Part shown: piece by piece, positions 25,924 to 35,559 of the stretch | How the letters are laid out: every line of letters begins with the position of its first letter | How positions within the stretch are numbered: the stretch's first letter is position 1 | Source: Candidatus Sphingomonas excrementigallinarum | Lineage (GTDB): Bacteria > Pseudomonadota > Alphaproteobacteria > Sphingomonadales > Sphingomonadaceae | Direction of reading: 5' to 3' | NCBI GenBank assembly: GCA_019112965.1 | Contig: DXIH01000095.1 | Span: 1-46,929, forward strand | Length of the DNA stretch: 46,929 bases | Notes under the pieces: generated by a model | Told to the model about the DNA's origin: nothing | Seen by the model: the letters and a program-made list of their open reading frames with translations, nothing else | The model's database searches: none | Position numbers and translations under genes: made by a program

Positions 25924-26625
25924 TCAAACCCGCTCGCGCACCGTGCGAAACTCGATCTTCTTCTCGTACGGCGCGCCGACGATCATGCGCTTCACATAGA
26001 TGCCGGGCAGATGGATCTGATCGGGGTCGAGGCTGCCCACCGGCACCACCTCTTCGACCTCGGCGACGCAGATGCGGCCCGCCGTCGCCATGGGCTGGTT
26101 GAAGTTGCGCGCGGTCTTGCGGAAGATCAGGTTTCCGGCCTCATCGGCCTTCCACCCCTTGATGATCGACAGGTCGGCGCGGATGCCGCGTTCGAGGATA
26201 TAATCCTCCCCGTCGAAGCTCTTCACTTCCTTGCCCTCGGCCACCTTCGTGCCGACGCCGGTCTTGGTGTAGAAGCCGGGAATGCCCGCACCCCCTGCCC
26301 GACAGCGTTCGGCGAGCGTGCCCTGCGGGCAGAACTCCACCTCCAGCTCGCCCGACAGATACTGCCGCTCGAATTCCTTGTTCTCGCCGACATAGGACGA
26401 GATCATCTTCTTGACCTGATGCGAGCGGAGCAGCTTGCCCAGGCCGACGCCGTCGATCCCGGCATTGTTGCTGGCGATGGTCAGGTCCTTGACCCCGGCG
26501 GCCTCGATCGCGTCGATCAGCCGCTCCGGGATGCCGCACAGGCCAAAGCCCCCGGCGCAGATCGTCATGCCGTCATGGAGCAGACCGTCGAGCGCGGCGG
26601 CCGCGTCGGAATAGAGCTTCTGCAT
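25924..26625 (-). CDS. scoA: 3-oxoacid CoA-transferase subunit A
   Basis: The alpha subunit of the CoA-transferase (233 aa). The glycine-rich CoA-binding region [16 protein letters not shown] is followed by [15 protein letters not shown], typical of the family, and the C-terminal half carries [14 protein letters not shown]. The start at 26625 follows GGGAGGA by 5 nt; an upstream ATG at 26667 would add a poor extension. The partner scoB is about 1.05 kb downstream on the same strand, beyond the R3 repeats and a phosphatase gene. The two subunits are normally adjacent, often overlapping. Confidence 0.96.
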   Translation of the reverse strand: MQKLYSDAAAALDGLLHDGMTICAGGFGLCGIPERLIDAIEAAGVKDLTIASNNAGIDGVGLGKLLRSHQVKKMISSYVGENKEFERQYLSGELEVEFCPQGTLAERCRAGGAGIPGFYTKTGVGTKVAEGKEVKSFDGEDYILERGIRADLSIIKGWKADEAGNLIFRKTARNFNQPMATAGRICVAEVEEVVPVGSLDPDQIHLPGIYVKRMIVGAPYEKKIEFRTVRERV

Positions 26626-26725
26626 GGGCGTCCTCCCTATGATGGCGCAAGCGTTAGGCGGAGGCACGGAGCCGGGTCAACCCAGGGTTTGCGCTTCGAG
26701 AGAAAGCAAGGCTAGGCTCAGGCCC

Positions 26726-28375
26726 ATGACCACGAAAACCGGCGGACGCCTGCTTGTCGATGCGCTTCTCGAACAGGGGTGCGACCGTATCTTCACCGTG
26801 CCGGGCGAGAGCTTCCTGGCGGTGCTCGATGCGCTGCACGACACGCCCGCCATCGATCTGGTGACGTGTCGGCAGGAGGGTGGCGTGACCTTCATGGCGT
26901 GCGCCGACGGCAAGCTGAGCGGGCGGCCGGGCATCGCCTTCGTCACGCGCGGGCCGGGTGCGACCAATGCGGCGATCGGCGTCCATGTCGCGCGGCAGGA
27001 TTCGCAGCCGATGATCCTGTTCATCGGCGATGTCGACCGGGGCACGCGAGACCGCGAAGCCTTTCAGGAGGTCGATTTCCAGGCGATGTTCGCGCCCCTC
27101 GCCAAATGGGCGGCGCGGATCGATGATGCCGCGCGCATCCCCGAATATATCGCCCGTGCCTATGCGACCGCGATGAACGGACGCCCGGGGCCGGTGGTGC
27201 TCGCGCTGCCCGAGGATATGCTGTGCGATCTGGTCGAGGGAACGCCCCGCCCCCGGATCGAGCGTCCTGCGCAGGACGTGATGATCGAGGATGTGCTGGC
27301 CGCGCACGAGCTGATCGCCAAGGCCGAGCGTCCGGTGGCGATCATCGGCGGCGCCCATTGGGATGCCGAGACAATGGCCGTCGTCCAACAATGGGGCGAG
27401 GCCGCGGGCGTTCCGTTGGTCGCGGCGTTTCGACGGCAGGATGCCGTGTCTGCCCATTGCCCGGTCTATGCGGGCAATCTGGGCTATGGCCCCAACCCCG
27501 CGCTGGTCAAGCGGGTGCGCGAGGCCGATCTGCTGATCGTGCTGGGCGCGCGACTGGGGGAAGCGACCACCGATGGGTATAGCGTCATCACGCCCGATCA
27601 TCCGGGCCAGACGCTGATCCATATCCACCCCGACCCGGAGGAGTTGAACAGCGTCTATCGCGCCGATCTGGCGCTGTGCAGCGACGTTCACCGCGCGGTT
27701 TCGATGTTGGAGTTGCAGGCAAGCGAGGCCGGCACGCCGCATCATTCAGGCACCGAAGCCCATGCGGAGTTCCTGGCCTGGTCCGAACCCACCCCGCGCG
27801 AGGACGTGACGCTCGACCTCGGGCGATGCGTCGCCGCAATGCGGGAGGCGCTGCCAAGCGACTCAATCCTGTGCAACGGTGCTGGCAATTATTCAGGCTG
27901 GTGGCATCGCTACTGGCGCTACGAGCCGGGGTGCCAGCTTGCCCCGACCTGCGGCGCGATGGGGTACGGCGTCCCCGCCGCCACCGCCGCCGCACTGCGC
28001 CACCAGGATCGCATGGTCGTCGCGCTGGCGGGCGACGGCTGTTTCCTGATGAACGGGCAGGAGCTGGCGACCGCGGTCCAGCACAATGCGTCGATGCTGG
28101 TGATCGTCGTCGACAATGGCGGCTACGGCACGATCCGCATGCATCAGGAACGCGAATATCCCGGCCGCGTGTCTGCGACCGGCCTCGCCAATCCCGATTT
28201 CGCGGCGCTGGGTCGCGCCTATGGCTGCTGGAGCGACACCGTGACGCGAACGGAAGATTTCGCGCCCGCCCTCGCCCGCGCCATGGCCGAGACGGGCGTT
28301 CGCCTGCTGCATCTGAAGACCGATATCGAGGTCATTACGCCAGCCACGACCCTGTCGCGAATCGCGGGACGATAA
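26726..28375 (+). CDS. ThDP-dependent acetolactate synthase-like enzyme
   Basis: A thiamine-diphosphate enzyme (549 aa) of the acetolactate synthase/benzoylformate decarboxylase group. The N-terminal pyrimidine domain has the catalytic Glu in CRQEGGVTFMA. The middle domain follows, and the C-terminal pyrophosphate domain has the GDG motif in LAGDGCFLMNGQELATA, with VVDNGGYGTIRMHQE. The exact reaction is uncertain: no regulatory ilvN subunit gene is adjacent, so a catabolic decarboxylase or ligase is as likely as a branched-chain biosynthetic role. It is divergent from the sco genes, with 100 bp between starts. Confidence 0.85.
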   Translation: MTTKTGGRLLVDALLEQGCDRIFTVPGESFLAVLDALHDTPAIDLVTCRQEGGVTFMACADGKLSGRPGIAFVTRGPGATNAAIGVHVARQDSQPMILFIGDVDRGTRDREAFQEVDFQAMFAPLAKWAARIDDAARIPEYIARAYATAMNGRPGPVVLALPEDMLCDLVEGTPRPRIERPAQDVMIEDVLAAHELIAKAERPVAIIGGAHWDAETMAVVQQWGEAAGVPLVAAFRRQDAVSAHCPVYAGNLGYGPNPALVKRVREADLLIVLGARLGEATTDGYSVITPDHPGQTLIHIHPDPEELNSVYRADLALCSDVHRAVSMLELQASEAGTPHHSGTEAHAEFLAWSEPTPREDVTLDLGRCVAAMREALPSDSILCNGAGNYSGWWHRYWRYEPGCQLAPTCGAMGYGVPAATAAALRHQDRMVVALAGDGCFLMNGQELATAVQHNASMLVIVVDNGGYGTIRMHQEREYPGRVSATGLANPDFAALGRAYGCWSDTVTRTEDFAPALARAMAETGVRLLHLKTDIEVITPATTLSRIAGR

Positions 28376-28462
28376 TCACGCGCGACACGCGTCCGCCGAT
28401 CCGGCTGACGCGATCGAACCAACCAATTACCAAAGCGTTTAACGCGTTTTACATCCAGTTGG

Positions 28463-28486
28463 ATCTTCATCATTCAGAATGAAGAT
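28463..28486. repeat. Short inverted repeat downstream of the ThDP gene
   Basis: ATCTTCAT and ATGAAGAT form an 8-bp perfect stem with an 8-nt loop in relatively AT-rich DNA between convergent genes. No T-run follows. The rest of 28376-28523 shows no gene. Confidence 0.4.
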
Positions 28487-28523
28487 ACCAATACATCACC
28501 TTTTCGACAGGCCGTGCGCCAGA

Positions 28524-28556
28524 CAAAAGAAAACCGCCCCGGTATAACCGGGGCGG
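28524..28556 (-). terminator. Rho-independent terminator of the csbD gene
   Basis: On the minus strand CCGCCCCGG/CCGGGGCGG with a 5-nt loop is followed by TTTTCTTTT. It lies 44 nt after the csbD stop codon. Confidence 0.85.
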
Positions 28557-28600
28557 CGAGTTCGTTGCTGATTGCTTTAGTCAGAAAACGACTAGCAGGT

Positions 28601-28783
28601 TCAGATGTTGTCGCCAAGAGCGCCCTTAACCGAACCCTTCATCTGTTCGCCCTTGCCCTTGGCCTGCTGGGCTTCGCCCTCGGCCACGAGCTTGTCATTG
28701 TTGTTGTGTTCGCCAATGGCTTCCTTGGCCTTGCCAACCAGCTCGTTGACGTTGCCCTTGATCTTGTCGGTGAGTTCACCCAT
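28601..28783 (-). CDS. CsbD-like general stress protein
   Basis: A 60-aa hydrophilic, helical stress protein. GELTDKIKGNVNELVGKAKE and a second KGKGEQMKGSVKGALGD repeat carry the KGxxxE/VGKAKE pattern of the CsbD family. The start at 28783 has GGAGG 5 nt upstream. The molecular function is unknown; CsbD is a sigma-B regulon member in Bacillus. A near-perfect EcfG promoter lies 55 nt upstream, so induction by the alphaproteobacterial general stress response is expected. It has its own terminator. Confidence 0.93.
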   Translation of the reverse strand: MGELTDKIKGNVNELVGKAKEAIGEHNNNDKLVAEGEAQQAKGKGEQMKGSVKGALGDNI

Positions 28784-28837
28784 GATGGCCTCCATTTGCT
28801 GAGGGATCGTGAAATCCCGTTGAACACTCGGAAGCAA

Positions 28838-28862
28838 AACGGTTCGTTACGCGGCAAGTTCC
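28838..28862 (-). promoter_or_regulatory. EcfG-type general stress promoter
   Basis: On the minus strand GGAAC (28858-28862), exactly 16 nt, then CGTT (28838-28841). This matches the established alphaproteobacterial sigma-EcfG consensus GGAAC-N16/17-CGTT. It precedes a gene of the stress type expected in that regulon. Confidence 0.8.
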
Positions 28863-28874
28863 CTGAAATTAATG

Positions 28875-29885
28875 TCAGATCAGCCCGGCCAGCGGGCTGG
28901 AGGGGTCGGCATAGCGCCGCATGCCCATGCGGCCTGCCCGGTACGCCATGCGCCCGGCCTCGACACCCGCCTTCATCGCGCGCGCCATCAGCACGGGGTC
29001 CTTGGCCTCGGCGATGGCGGTGTTCATCAGGACGCCGTCGCAACCCAGCTCCATGGCGACCGCCGCCTCCGACGCGGTGCCGACGCCCGCATCGACCAGC
29101 ACGGGAACCTTGGCTCCTTCGACGATCAGGCGGATCGTCACCTTGTTCTGGATACCCAGCCCCGAGCCGATCGGCGCGCCCAGCGGCATGATCGCCACCG
29201 CGCCGACATCCTCCAGCCGCTTGGCCGCGATGGGATCGTCGACGCAATAGACCATCGGCTTGAAGCCTTCCTTGGCCAGGATCTCGGTCGCACGCAGCGT
29301 CTCGTACATGTCGGGATAGAGGGTCCGCGCCTCGCCCAGCACCTCCAGCTTGACCAGCTCCCAGCCGCCCGCCTCGCGCGCCAGCCGTAGCGTCCGGATC
29401 GCATCCTCGGCGGTGAAGCAGCCCGCCGTGTTGGGCAGATAGGTGATCTTCTTCGGGTCGATATAGTCGGTCAGCATCGGCGCATTCGGGTCCGAGACAT
29501 TCACCCGGCGCACCGCGACCGTGACGATCTCCGCGCCAGAGGCTTCGACCGCCGCCGCATTCTGCGCGAAGTCCTTATATTTGCCGGTGCCGACGATCAG
29601 ACGTGAGCGGAAACGCTGCCCCGCCACTTCCCACGAGTCGTCGTCCGAGACCGGCGCGACATGATCGCCGCCGCCGACGAAATGGACGATCTCGATCTCG
29701 TCGCCATCCTCGACCTGAACGTCGGCCAGCGTCGAGCGCGGCACCACCTCCAGATTGCGCTCCACCGCCACCTTTTCGGGCACCAGCCCCAACTGGCTCG
29801 CCAGATCGGCCAGCGACAGGCCCGCCTTCACCCGCTTATGCTCGCCATTCACGGTGATCGTCACGGTTCCATCGGTATGGGGCAT
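28875..29885 (-). CDS. thiG: Fused sulfur carrier ThiS / thiazole synthase ThiG
   Basis: A two-domain enzyme (336 aa) for thiazole phosphate synthesis in the thiamine pathway. Residues 6-73 are ThiS-like ([13 protein letters not shown] ... [10 protein letters not shown]). From about 85 the chain is ThiG, with [10 protein letters not shown] holding the catalytic Lys region, then [19 protein letters not shown] and a [25 protein letters not shown] phosphate site. Free ThiS works through its C-terminal Gly-Gly thiocarboxylate, but here the Gly-Gly is internal. This fused form is annotated in some proteobacteria as bifunctional ThiS-ThiG. The ATG at 29885 is used; a GTG at 29894 is possible. I see no TPP riboswitch upstream. 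Confidence 0.94.
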   Translation of the reverse strand: MPHTDGTVTITVNGEHKRVKAGLSLADLASQLGLVPEKVAVERNLEVVPRSTLADVQVEDGDEIEIVHFVGGGDHVAPVSDDDSWEVAGQRFRSRLIVGTGKYKDFAQNAAAVEASGAEIVTVAVRRVNVSDPNAPMLTDYIDPKKITYLPNTAGCFTAEDAIRTLRLAREAGGWELVKLEVLGEARTLYPDMYETLRATEILAKEGFKPMVYCVDDPIAAKRLEDVGAVAIMPLGAPIGSGLGIQNKVTIRLIVEGAKVPVLVDAGVGTASEAAVAMELGCDGVLMNTAIAEAKDPVLMARAMKAGVEAGRMAYRAGRMGMRRYADPSSPLAGLI

Positions 29886-29998
29886 ATATGTCACTTACCA
29901 TGCAAGTCGCTGCCCGCTCGACGTGGGATAGGGCATGCGGTTAAGGAGGGCCCTCGATCTAGGCCCGGCCATCCCGAGCCGCAACCATGGGAGTGCCG

Positions 29999-30433
29999 AT
30001 GCCCGCGACCGTTTATGTCCTCAACGGGCCGAACCTGAACCTGCTCGGCCTGCGCGAACCGCATATCTATGGCCATGACACACTGGACGATATCGCGGGG
30101 CTGCTGGAGGACCGGGCGCGCGAGCTCGATCTGGCGATCGACATGCGCCAGTCCAACCATGAAGGCCATCTGATCGACTGGCTGCACGAGGCCCAGGCCT
30201 ATGAGGCGAAAGCCGTGCTGCTCAATGCCGGGGGCTTCACCCATACCTCGATCGCGATTCACGACGCGATCAAGTCGGTGACGACCCCGGTGATCGAGGT
30301 TCACCTATCCAACCCTCATGCGCGGGAGCCATTCCGGCATGAGAGCTTCATCGGGCGTGCCGCAAAAGGCACAATCGCCGGTTTTGGCGCGCAATCCTAT
30401 CTGCTCGCGCTTGAAGCCGCGGCCCGGTTCTGA
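29999..30433 (+). CDS. aroQ: 3-dehydroquinate dehydratase, type II
   Basis: The dodecameric type II dehydroquinase (144 aa) of the shikimate pathway. [19 protein letters not shown] holds the N-terminal active-site region with the catalytic-type Tyr/Arg. [31 protein letters not shown] and [17 protein letters not shown] are diagnostic. The ATG at 29999 is chosen because GGGAG precedes it by 5 nt; ATG 29987 is upstream of that SD. accB starts 14 nt downstream, so aroQ-accB-accC is a probable operon. Confidence 0.97.
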   Translation: MPATVYVLNGPNLNLLGLREPHIYGHDTLDDIAGLLEDRARELDLAIDMRQSNHEGHLIDWLHEAQAYEAKAVLLNAGGFTHTSIAIHDAIKSVTTPVIEVHLSNPHAREPFRHESFIGRAAKGTIAGFGAQSYLLALEAAARF

Positions 30434-30447
30434 CAGGAGCGCGTTCC

Positions 30448-30936
30448 ATGACCGAAAAGACTGAACAAGCGATGAAGGTCGATGTCGACCTCGTCCGTCA
30501 GCTCGCCGAGCTGCTCGACGCCACCGCCCTGACCGAGATCGAGGTCGAGCATGGCGACCGCAAGATCCGCGTCGCGCGCAAGGCGGCACCTGCCGCGCCG
30601 ATGGCCTATGCGCCTGCGCCCGCCGCTGCCGCGCCCGCGCCGGTGGCTGCTGCCCCGGTCGCAGCCGCCGCGCCTGCGGAGGCCGCCGCCCCCGCCGTCT
30701 CGGCCAACGCGGTGAAGTCGCCGATGGTCGGCACCGTCTATCTGTCGGCCGAGCCGGGCGCCAAGCCCTTCGCCTCGATCGGGCAGAAGGTCGCCGCCGG
30801 TGACACGCTGCTGATCGTCGAGGCCATGAAGGTGATGAACCCGATCACCGCGACCCAGGCGGGCACCGTCACCGCCGTCCTGGTCGAGAACGGCCAGCCG
30901 GTCGAGTTCGACCAGCCCCTGGTCGTCGTCGAGTAA
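30448..30936 (+). CDS. accB: Acetyl-CoA carboxylase biotin carboxyl carrier protein
   Basis: BCCP (162 aa) carries the biotin that shuttles CO2 between AccC and the transferase at the start of fatty-acid synthesis. An N-terminal helical region (1-48) is joined by a long Ala/Pro linker (about 49-88) to the lipoyl/biotinyl domain. EAMKVMN places the biotinylated lysine at residue 128, and the domain closes with [15 protein letters not shown]. It lies 6 nt ahead of accC, as usual. Confidence 0.98.
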   Translation: MTEKTEQAMKVDVDLVRQLAELLDATALTEIEVEHGDRKIRVARKAAPAAPMAYAPAPAAAAPAPVAAAPVAAAAPAEAAAPAVSANAVKSPMVGTVYLSAEPGAKPFASIGQKVAAGDTLLIVEAMKVMNPITATQAGTVTAVLVENGQPVEFDQPLVVVE

Positions 30937-30942
30937 GCCGCC

Positions 30943-32292
30943 TTGGCGCAGATCAAGAAACTCCTGATCGCCAATCGCGGTGAGATTGCGCTTCGCATCC
31001 ACCGCGCCTGTCACGAAATGGGGATCGAGACCGTCGCCGTGCACTCCACGGCCGACGCCGATGCCATGCATGTGCGCCTTGCCGACCAGGCGGTCTGCAT
31101 CGGCCCGCCTGCGGCGACCGACAGCTATCTCAACATCCCCAACATCATCTCGGCGGCCGAGATTTCGGGCGCGGATGCGATCCATCCCGGTTACGGCTTC
31201 CTCTCGGAGAACGCCAAGTTCGCCGAGATCGTGGAGGCGCACGGCCTGATCTTCGTCGGCCCGAAGCCCGAGCATATCCGGGTGATGGGCGACAAGGTCG
31301 AGGCCAAGCGCACCGCCGGAGCCCTCGGCCTGCCGCTGGTTCCGGGCTCGGACGGCGCGATCTCGGACCTCGAAGAGGCCAAGGCGCTCGCGACCAGGAT
31401 CGGCTATCCCGTCATCATCAAGGCGGCCTCGGGCGGCGGCGGGCGCGGCATGAAGGTCGTGGCCTCCGAGGACCAGCTCGAAACGCTGATGCAGCAGGCC
31501 GGTTCGGAGGCGAAGGCCGCGTTCGGCGACTCGACCGTCTACATGGAAAAATATCTGGGCAACCCCCGGCATATCGAATTCCAGGTGTTCGGCGACGGCA
31601 ACGGCCAGGCGATCCATCTGGGCGAGCGCGACTGCTCGCTCCAGCGTCGCCACCAGAAGGTGCTGGAGGAAGCCCCCTCGCCGATCATCACGGCCGAGGA
31701 GCGCGCGCGCATGGGCGGCGTGGTCGCCAAGGCGATGGCCGATATGGGCTATCGCGGTGCGGGCACGATCGAATTCCTGTGGGAAGACGGCGAGTTCTAT
31801 TTCATCGAAATGAACACCCGCCTGCAGGTCGAGCATCCCGTCACCGAGATGATTACCGGCCTGGACCTGGTGCGCGAACAGATCCGCGTGGCCGAGGGGC
31901 ATCCGCTGACCCTGCGCCAGCAGGACGTGCAGTTCCGCGGCCATGCGATCGAATGCCGCATCAACGCGGAAGACCCGCGCACCTTTGCCCCCTCGCCGGG
32001 CACGGTGAAGATGTATCACGCGCCGGGCGGTATGCATGTCCGCGTCGATAGCGGCCTGTACCAGGGCTATAAGGTCCCGCCTTATTACGACAGCATGATC
32101 GCCAAGCTGATCGTCTATGGCACGACCCGCGAGGGCGCGCTGCGCCGTCTGCGCCGCGCGCTGGAGGAATTCGTGATCGAGGGGATGAAGACCACCATCC
32201 CGCTCCACCAGGCGCTGCTCGACGACCCGGAGTTCCAGAAGGGCGACTATACGATCAAGTGGCTGGAGGAATGGTTGGCCAAGCAGGGCTGA
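30943..32292 (+). CDS. accC: Acetyl-CoA carboxylase biotin carboxylase subunit
   Basis: The ATP-grasp biotin carboxylase (449 aa). [15 protein letters not shown] opens the fold, [16 protein letters not shown] follows, the ATP-binding loop is [12 protein letters not shown], and [14 protein letters not shown] is the catalytic block. It begins with TTG at 30943; the distance from accB (6 nt) and the [12 protein letters not shown] opening support that start. The length is standard. A perfect terminator 27 nt after the stop closes the operon. Confidence 0.98.
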   Translation: MAQIKKLLIANRGEIALRIHRACHEMGIETVAVHSTADADAMHVRLADQAVCIGPPAATDSYLNIPNIISAAEISGADAIHPGYGFLSENAKFAEIVEAHGLIFVGPKPEHIRVMGDKVEAKRTAGALGLPLVPGSDGAISDLEEAKALATRIGYPVIIKAASGGGGRGMKVVASEDQLETLMQQAGSEAKAAFGDSTVYMEKYLGNPRHIEFQVFGDGNGQAIHLGERDCSLQRRHQKVLEEAPSPIITAEERARMGGVVAKAMADMGYRGAGTIEFLWEDGEFYFIEMNTRLQVEHPVTEMITGLDLVREQIRVAEGHPLTLRQQDVQFRGHAIECRINAEDPRTFAPSPGTVKMYHAPGGMHVRVDSGLYQGYKVPPYYDSMIAKLIVYGTTREGALRRLRRALEEFVIEGMKTTIPLHQALLDDPEFQKGDYTIKWLEEWLAKQG

Positions 32293-32319
32293 TCGAAACC
32301 CGGTTCGAGGATTAAAAAA

Positions 32320-32356
32320 CGGACATGTGCGCACCACCGCACATGTCCGTTTTTTT
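32320..32356 (+). terminator. Rho-independent terminator after accC
   Basis: A perfect 12-bp stem CGGACATGTGCG/CGCACATGTCCG is followed by seven T and preceded by six A, so it could also work in reverse. Confidence 0.92.
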
Positions 32357-32495
32357 GAAAGCGGTGCCGATACAGACGCTTGTCGAACGCCCCTTACCCA
32401 GCGCTTCCACAAGGACATGAAATAGTTTTCATCCGTGGGAACGGGTTCCCCTAGAGGGCATTTTCGCAATGCCTTTAACGAGAGGGGTTTTGCAG

Positions 32496-32867
32496 ATGAA
32501 AATGCTCAAGGCTTTTGGTGTCGCCGCCGTGCTTTCGGTCGCTGCCGTTTCGTCCGGTGCCTTCGCGCAGAGCGTCTATGAACAGGCGCATGTGCCCGGC
32601 AAGAATGGCGTTCGGGTCATCGAAGTCCTGAAATCGGGCAAGAAGATGGAAACCGTGTCCTGCCACGATTTCGGGATGCTTGATGAGAGCTTCCGTCCCC
32701 AGGCCATCGTCTATGCCGCCAACTATGGCCCCAAGGGCAAGCCACACCCGACCTACACCGTCGACGGCGTGGAAAAGATCGTCCCCGTCGTGGTCGATCA
32801 GTGCAAGGCGCGTCCCGGCGATCACTTCGTCACCGCCGTCAAGCGCGCGATCAAGCAGCAGCCGTAA
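32496..32867 (+). CDS. HdeA-like periplasmic acid-stress chaperone
   Basis: A small exported protein (123 aa) with a signal peptide at about 1-24 (cleavage near AFA-QS). The mature part matches the HdeA pattern: VSCHDFGMLDESF, then P-AIVYA, and VVDQC near the end. Cys56 and Cys103 lie 47 residues apart, against 48 in E. coli HdeA, and should form the same disulfide. HdeA unfolds at low pH and prevents periplasmic protein aggregation. The identification rests on this motif spacing. The start has AGAGGGG 8 nt upstream. A hairpin without a T-run follows. Confidence 0.82.
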   Translation: MKMLKAFGVAAVLSVAAVSSGAFAQSVYEQAHVPGKNGVRVIEVLKSGKKMETVSCHDFGMLDESFRPQAIVYAANYGPKGKPHPTYTVDGVEKIVPVVVDQCKARPGDHFVTAVKRAIKQQP

Positions 32868-32879
32868 TCGCCACCGAAA

Positions 32880-32910
32880 GAGCGGGACGGGTCGTGCGCC
32901 TGTCCCGCTC
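32880..32910 (+). terminator. Hairpin after the HdeA-like gene
   Basis: GAGCGGGACGGG pairs with CCTGTCCCGCTC over 12 bp with one G-U pair and a 7-nt loop. There is no T-run, so it may be a rho-dependent or processing structure. Confidence 0.45.
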
Positions 32911-32963
32911 ACTGCGCGCATCTCGACCTTGGCTTTCGCCATCGCGGGGCGCATACATCGGTC

Positions 32964-33305
32964 ATGGCCATCCAAGCGACCATCTATCACAATCCGCGCT
33001 GCGGCACCTCGCGCCAGACACTGGCCCTGCTGAGCGATGCGGGCATCGACCTCACGGTCATCGAATATCTGAAGACCCCGCCCACTGCGGAAGAACTTCG
33101 CCGCCTTTATGCGAAGACCGGGCTGTCGCCGCGCGACGGCTTGCGCAAGACCGAGGCCGGGGCGGACGCCCTGTTGTCGGCCGAGGATGATATCGTCCTG
33201 GCCGCCATGGTGGCCCAGCCGATCCTGATCCAGCGCCCGCTGGTCGAGACGGAGAAGGGCGTCGTCATCGCCCGTCCGCCCGAGACCGTGCGGAGCATCT
33301 TGTGA
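32964..33305 (+). CDS. arsC: ArsC-type arsenate reductase family protein
   Basis: A glutaredoxin-coupled ArsC/Spx-fold protein (113 aa). The N-terminal NPRCGTSRQTL carries the catalytic Cys at residue 13 and the phosphate-loop-like GTSR, as in E. coli ArsC. QPILIQRPLVE in the second half matches the family's arginine-containing block. It probably reduces arsenate to arsenite, but no arsR, arsB or acr3 gene is adjacent, so a housekeeping or stress role is possible. The monothiol glutaredoxin in this window is not the usual partner. Confidence 0.88.
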   Translation: MAIQATIYHNPRCGTSRQTLALLSDAGIDLTVIEYLKTPPTAEELRRLYAKTGLSPRDGLRKTEAGADALLSAEDDIVLAAMVAQPILIQRPLVETEKGVVIARPPETVRSIL

Positions 33306-33346
33306 CCGCTGCCCATAAATTGAGCAGAGAGCAGGCACATGCCCAT

Positions 33347-33360
33347 TTTGCGGGCGCAAA
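33347..33360. promoter_or_regulatory. Palindrome upstream of the glnB sigma-54 promoter
   Basis: TTTGCGGGCGCAAA is a perfect 6-bp-arm palindrome ending 39 bp before the -24 box. Its position fits an activator site such as NtrC, but it does not match the TGCACC-type NtrC consensus well. Confidence 0.35.
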
Positions 33361-33366
33361 TCTTAG

Positions 33367-33804
<438 letters not shown>

Positions 33805-33908
33805 CGCATCCCCACTCCTTACGTCATCGGGCCGACATGCGGGCCGATTAGGTTTTTCACCGGCCCCGGTTCTCCGGGCGTCGGATCTAAGCAGAGAGAG
33901 TACGGCAC

Positions 33909-35321
33909 ATGGCGAATACGGCCAGCGACATCCTGAAGAAGATCAAGGACGAAGAGATCGAGTGGGTCGATCTGCGTTTCACCGATCCCAAGGGCAAGTG
34001 GCAGCACCTGACCATGGTCGCCTCGATCCTGGGCGAGGATGAGTTCACCGACGGCCTGATGTTCGACGGTTCGTCGATCGAGGGCTGGAAGGCGATCAAC
34101 GAGTCGGACATGGTCCTGAAGCCGGACCTCGACGCCGTCTACACCGACCCGTTCTCGGCAACCCCGATGCTGATCGTGTTCTGCGACGTGGTCGAGCCGT
34201 CGACCGGCGAGCTCTATGCCCGCGATCCGCGCTCGACCGCCAAGCGCGCCGAGGCGTTCGTGAAGACCACCGGCATCGGCGACACCGTCTATGTGGGTCC
34301 GGAAGCCGAATTCTTCATGTTCGACGACGTGCAGTTCGACACGACCTATTCGTCGTCCTACTTCAAGATCGACGATATCGAGCTGCCGACCAACACCGGC
34401 CGCGAATATGAGGGCGGCAATCTCGGCCACCGTCCGCGCGCCAAGGGCGGCTATTTCCCCGTCGCGCCGGTCGACTCGGCCGTCGACATCCGCGGCGAGA
34501 TGGTCACCACCATGCTCGAAATGGGCCTGCCCTGCGACAAGCACCACCATGAGGTCGCCGCCGCGCAGCACGAGCTGGGCCTGACCTTCGGCACGCTGAC
34601 CCAGACCGCCGACCGCATGCAGATCTACAAGTATGTCGTGCATCAGGTTGCCCATGCCTATGGCAAGACCGCGACCTTCATGCCCAAGCCGATCAAGGAA
34701 GATAACGGCTCGGGCATGCACACCCACTTCTCGATCTGGGAAGGCAAGACCCCGCTGTTCGCCGGCAACGGCTATGCGGGCCTGTCGGAAACCTGCCTGT
34801 ACTTCATCGGCGGCATCATCAAGCATGCCAAGGCGATCAACGCCTTCACCAACCCGACCACCAACTCGTACAAGCGTCTGGTGCCGGGTTACGAAGCGCC
34901 GGTGCTGCTCGCCTACTCGGCGCGCAACCGCTCGGCCTCGTGCCGCATCCCGTACGGCACCGGCCCGAAGTCGAAGCGTGTCGAAGTGCGCTTCCCCGAC
35001 GCGCTGGCGAACCCGTACCTCGCCTATGCCGCGCTGCTGATGGCGGGTCTGGACGGTATCCAGAACAAGATCCATCCGGGCGAAGCGATGGACAAGAACC
35101 TGTACGACCTGCCGCCCGCCGAACTGGCCCAGGTCCCGACCGTCGCCGGTAGCTTGCGCGAAGCGCTCGACTCGCTGGCCGCCGACCACGACTTCCTGCT
35201 GAAGGGCGACGTGTTCACCAAGGACCAGATCGAAAGCTATATCGAGCTGAAGATGAGCGAAGTGATGCGCTGGGAAATGACCCCCAGCCCGGTCGAATAC
35301 GATATGTACTACAGCGGCTGA
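33909..35321 (+). CDS. glnA: Type I glutamine synthetase
   Basis: Makes glutamine from glutamate, ammonium and ATP (470 aa, dodecamer). [17 protein letters not shown] is the N-terminal signature, [12 protein letters not shown] and the [21 protein letters not shown]-site block carry the metal ligands, and [13 protein letters not shown] follows. The adenylylation tyrosine is present in KNLYDLPP, at about residue 399. This is the classic GSI-beta form regulated by adenylylation. It follows glnB and is probably read from the sigma-54 promoter, with a clean terminator behind it. Confidence 0.98.
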   Translation: MANTASDILKKIKDEEIEWVDLRFTDPKGKWQHLTMVASILGEDEFTDGLMFDGSSIEGWKAINESDMVLKPDLDAVYTDPFSATPMLIVFCDVVEPSTGELYARDPRSTAKRAEAFVKTTGIGDTVYVGPEAEFFMFDDVQFDTTYSSSYFKIDDIELPTNTGREYEGGNLGHRPRAKGGYFPVAPVDSAVDIRGEMVTTMLEMGLPCDKHHHEVAAAQHELGLTFGTLTQTADRMQIYKYVVHQVAHAYGKTATFMPKPIKEDNGSGMHTHFSIWEGKTPLFAGNGYAGLSETCLYFIGGIIKHAKAINAFTNPTTNSYKRLVPGYEAPVLLAYSARNRSASCRIPYGTGPKSKRVEVRFPDALANPYLAYAALLMAGLDGIQNKIHPGEAMDKNLYDLPPAELAQVPTVAGSLREALDSLAADHDFLLKGDVFTKDQIESYIELKMSEVMRWEMTPSPVEYDMYYSG

Positions 35322-35349
35322 TCCAGCCCCTGCACGATGTCACTACGGG

Positions 35350-35378
35350 GAAAGGGGCCGCAAGGCCCCTTTCTTTTT
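35350..35378 (+). terminator. Rho-independent terminator after glnA
   Basis: AAAGGGGCC/GGCCCCTTT with a GCAA tetraloop is followed by CTTTTT. It lies 29 nt after the glnA stop. Confidence 0.9.
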
Positions 35379-35470
35379 GCCTTCTCTCCCCGCGGACGAC
35401 GCGACAGCAGGCGATGCCGGGATCCGCAATGATCGCACGCCGGACCACCTGACCTGCGCCCAGGCAAATT

Positions 35471-35490
35471 AACTTTTATTGATAAAAATT
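35471..35490. promoter_or_regulatory. AT-rich imperfect palindrome before the TonB receptor
   Basis: AACTTTTATTGATAAAAATT is a 20-bp near-palindrome about 70 bp ahead of the receptor start, in otherwise GC-rich DNA. It may be an operator or a promoter-proximal element. It does not match a Fur box well. Confidence 0.4.
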
Positions 35491-35559
35491 GAAACGCAAG
35501 TGACATGGAAGGGCGGTAGGCCGCGCCCCGAGGCGAAATAACGCCCGGGGGAAAAATCC

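Noticed and set aside
29886..29998. Possible TPP riboswitch upstream of thiS-thiG
   Set aside because: The conserved CUGAGA and following motifs are not present in this 113-bp gap.
35322..35559. Cobalamin riboswitch or Fur box ahead of the TonB receptor
   Set aside because: No B12-box sequence or 19-bp Fur dyad can be seen, only the AT-rich palindrome.
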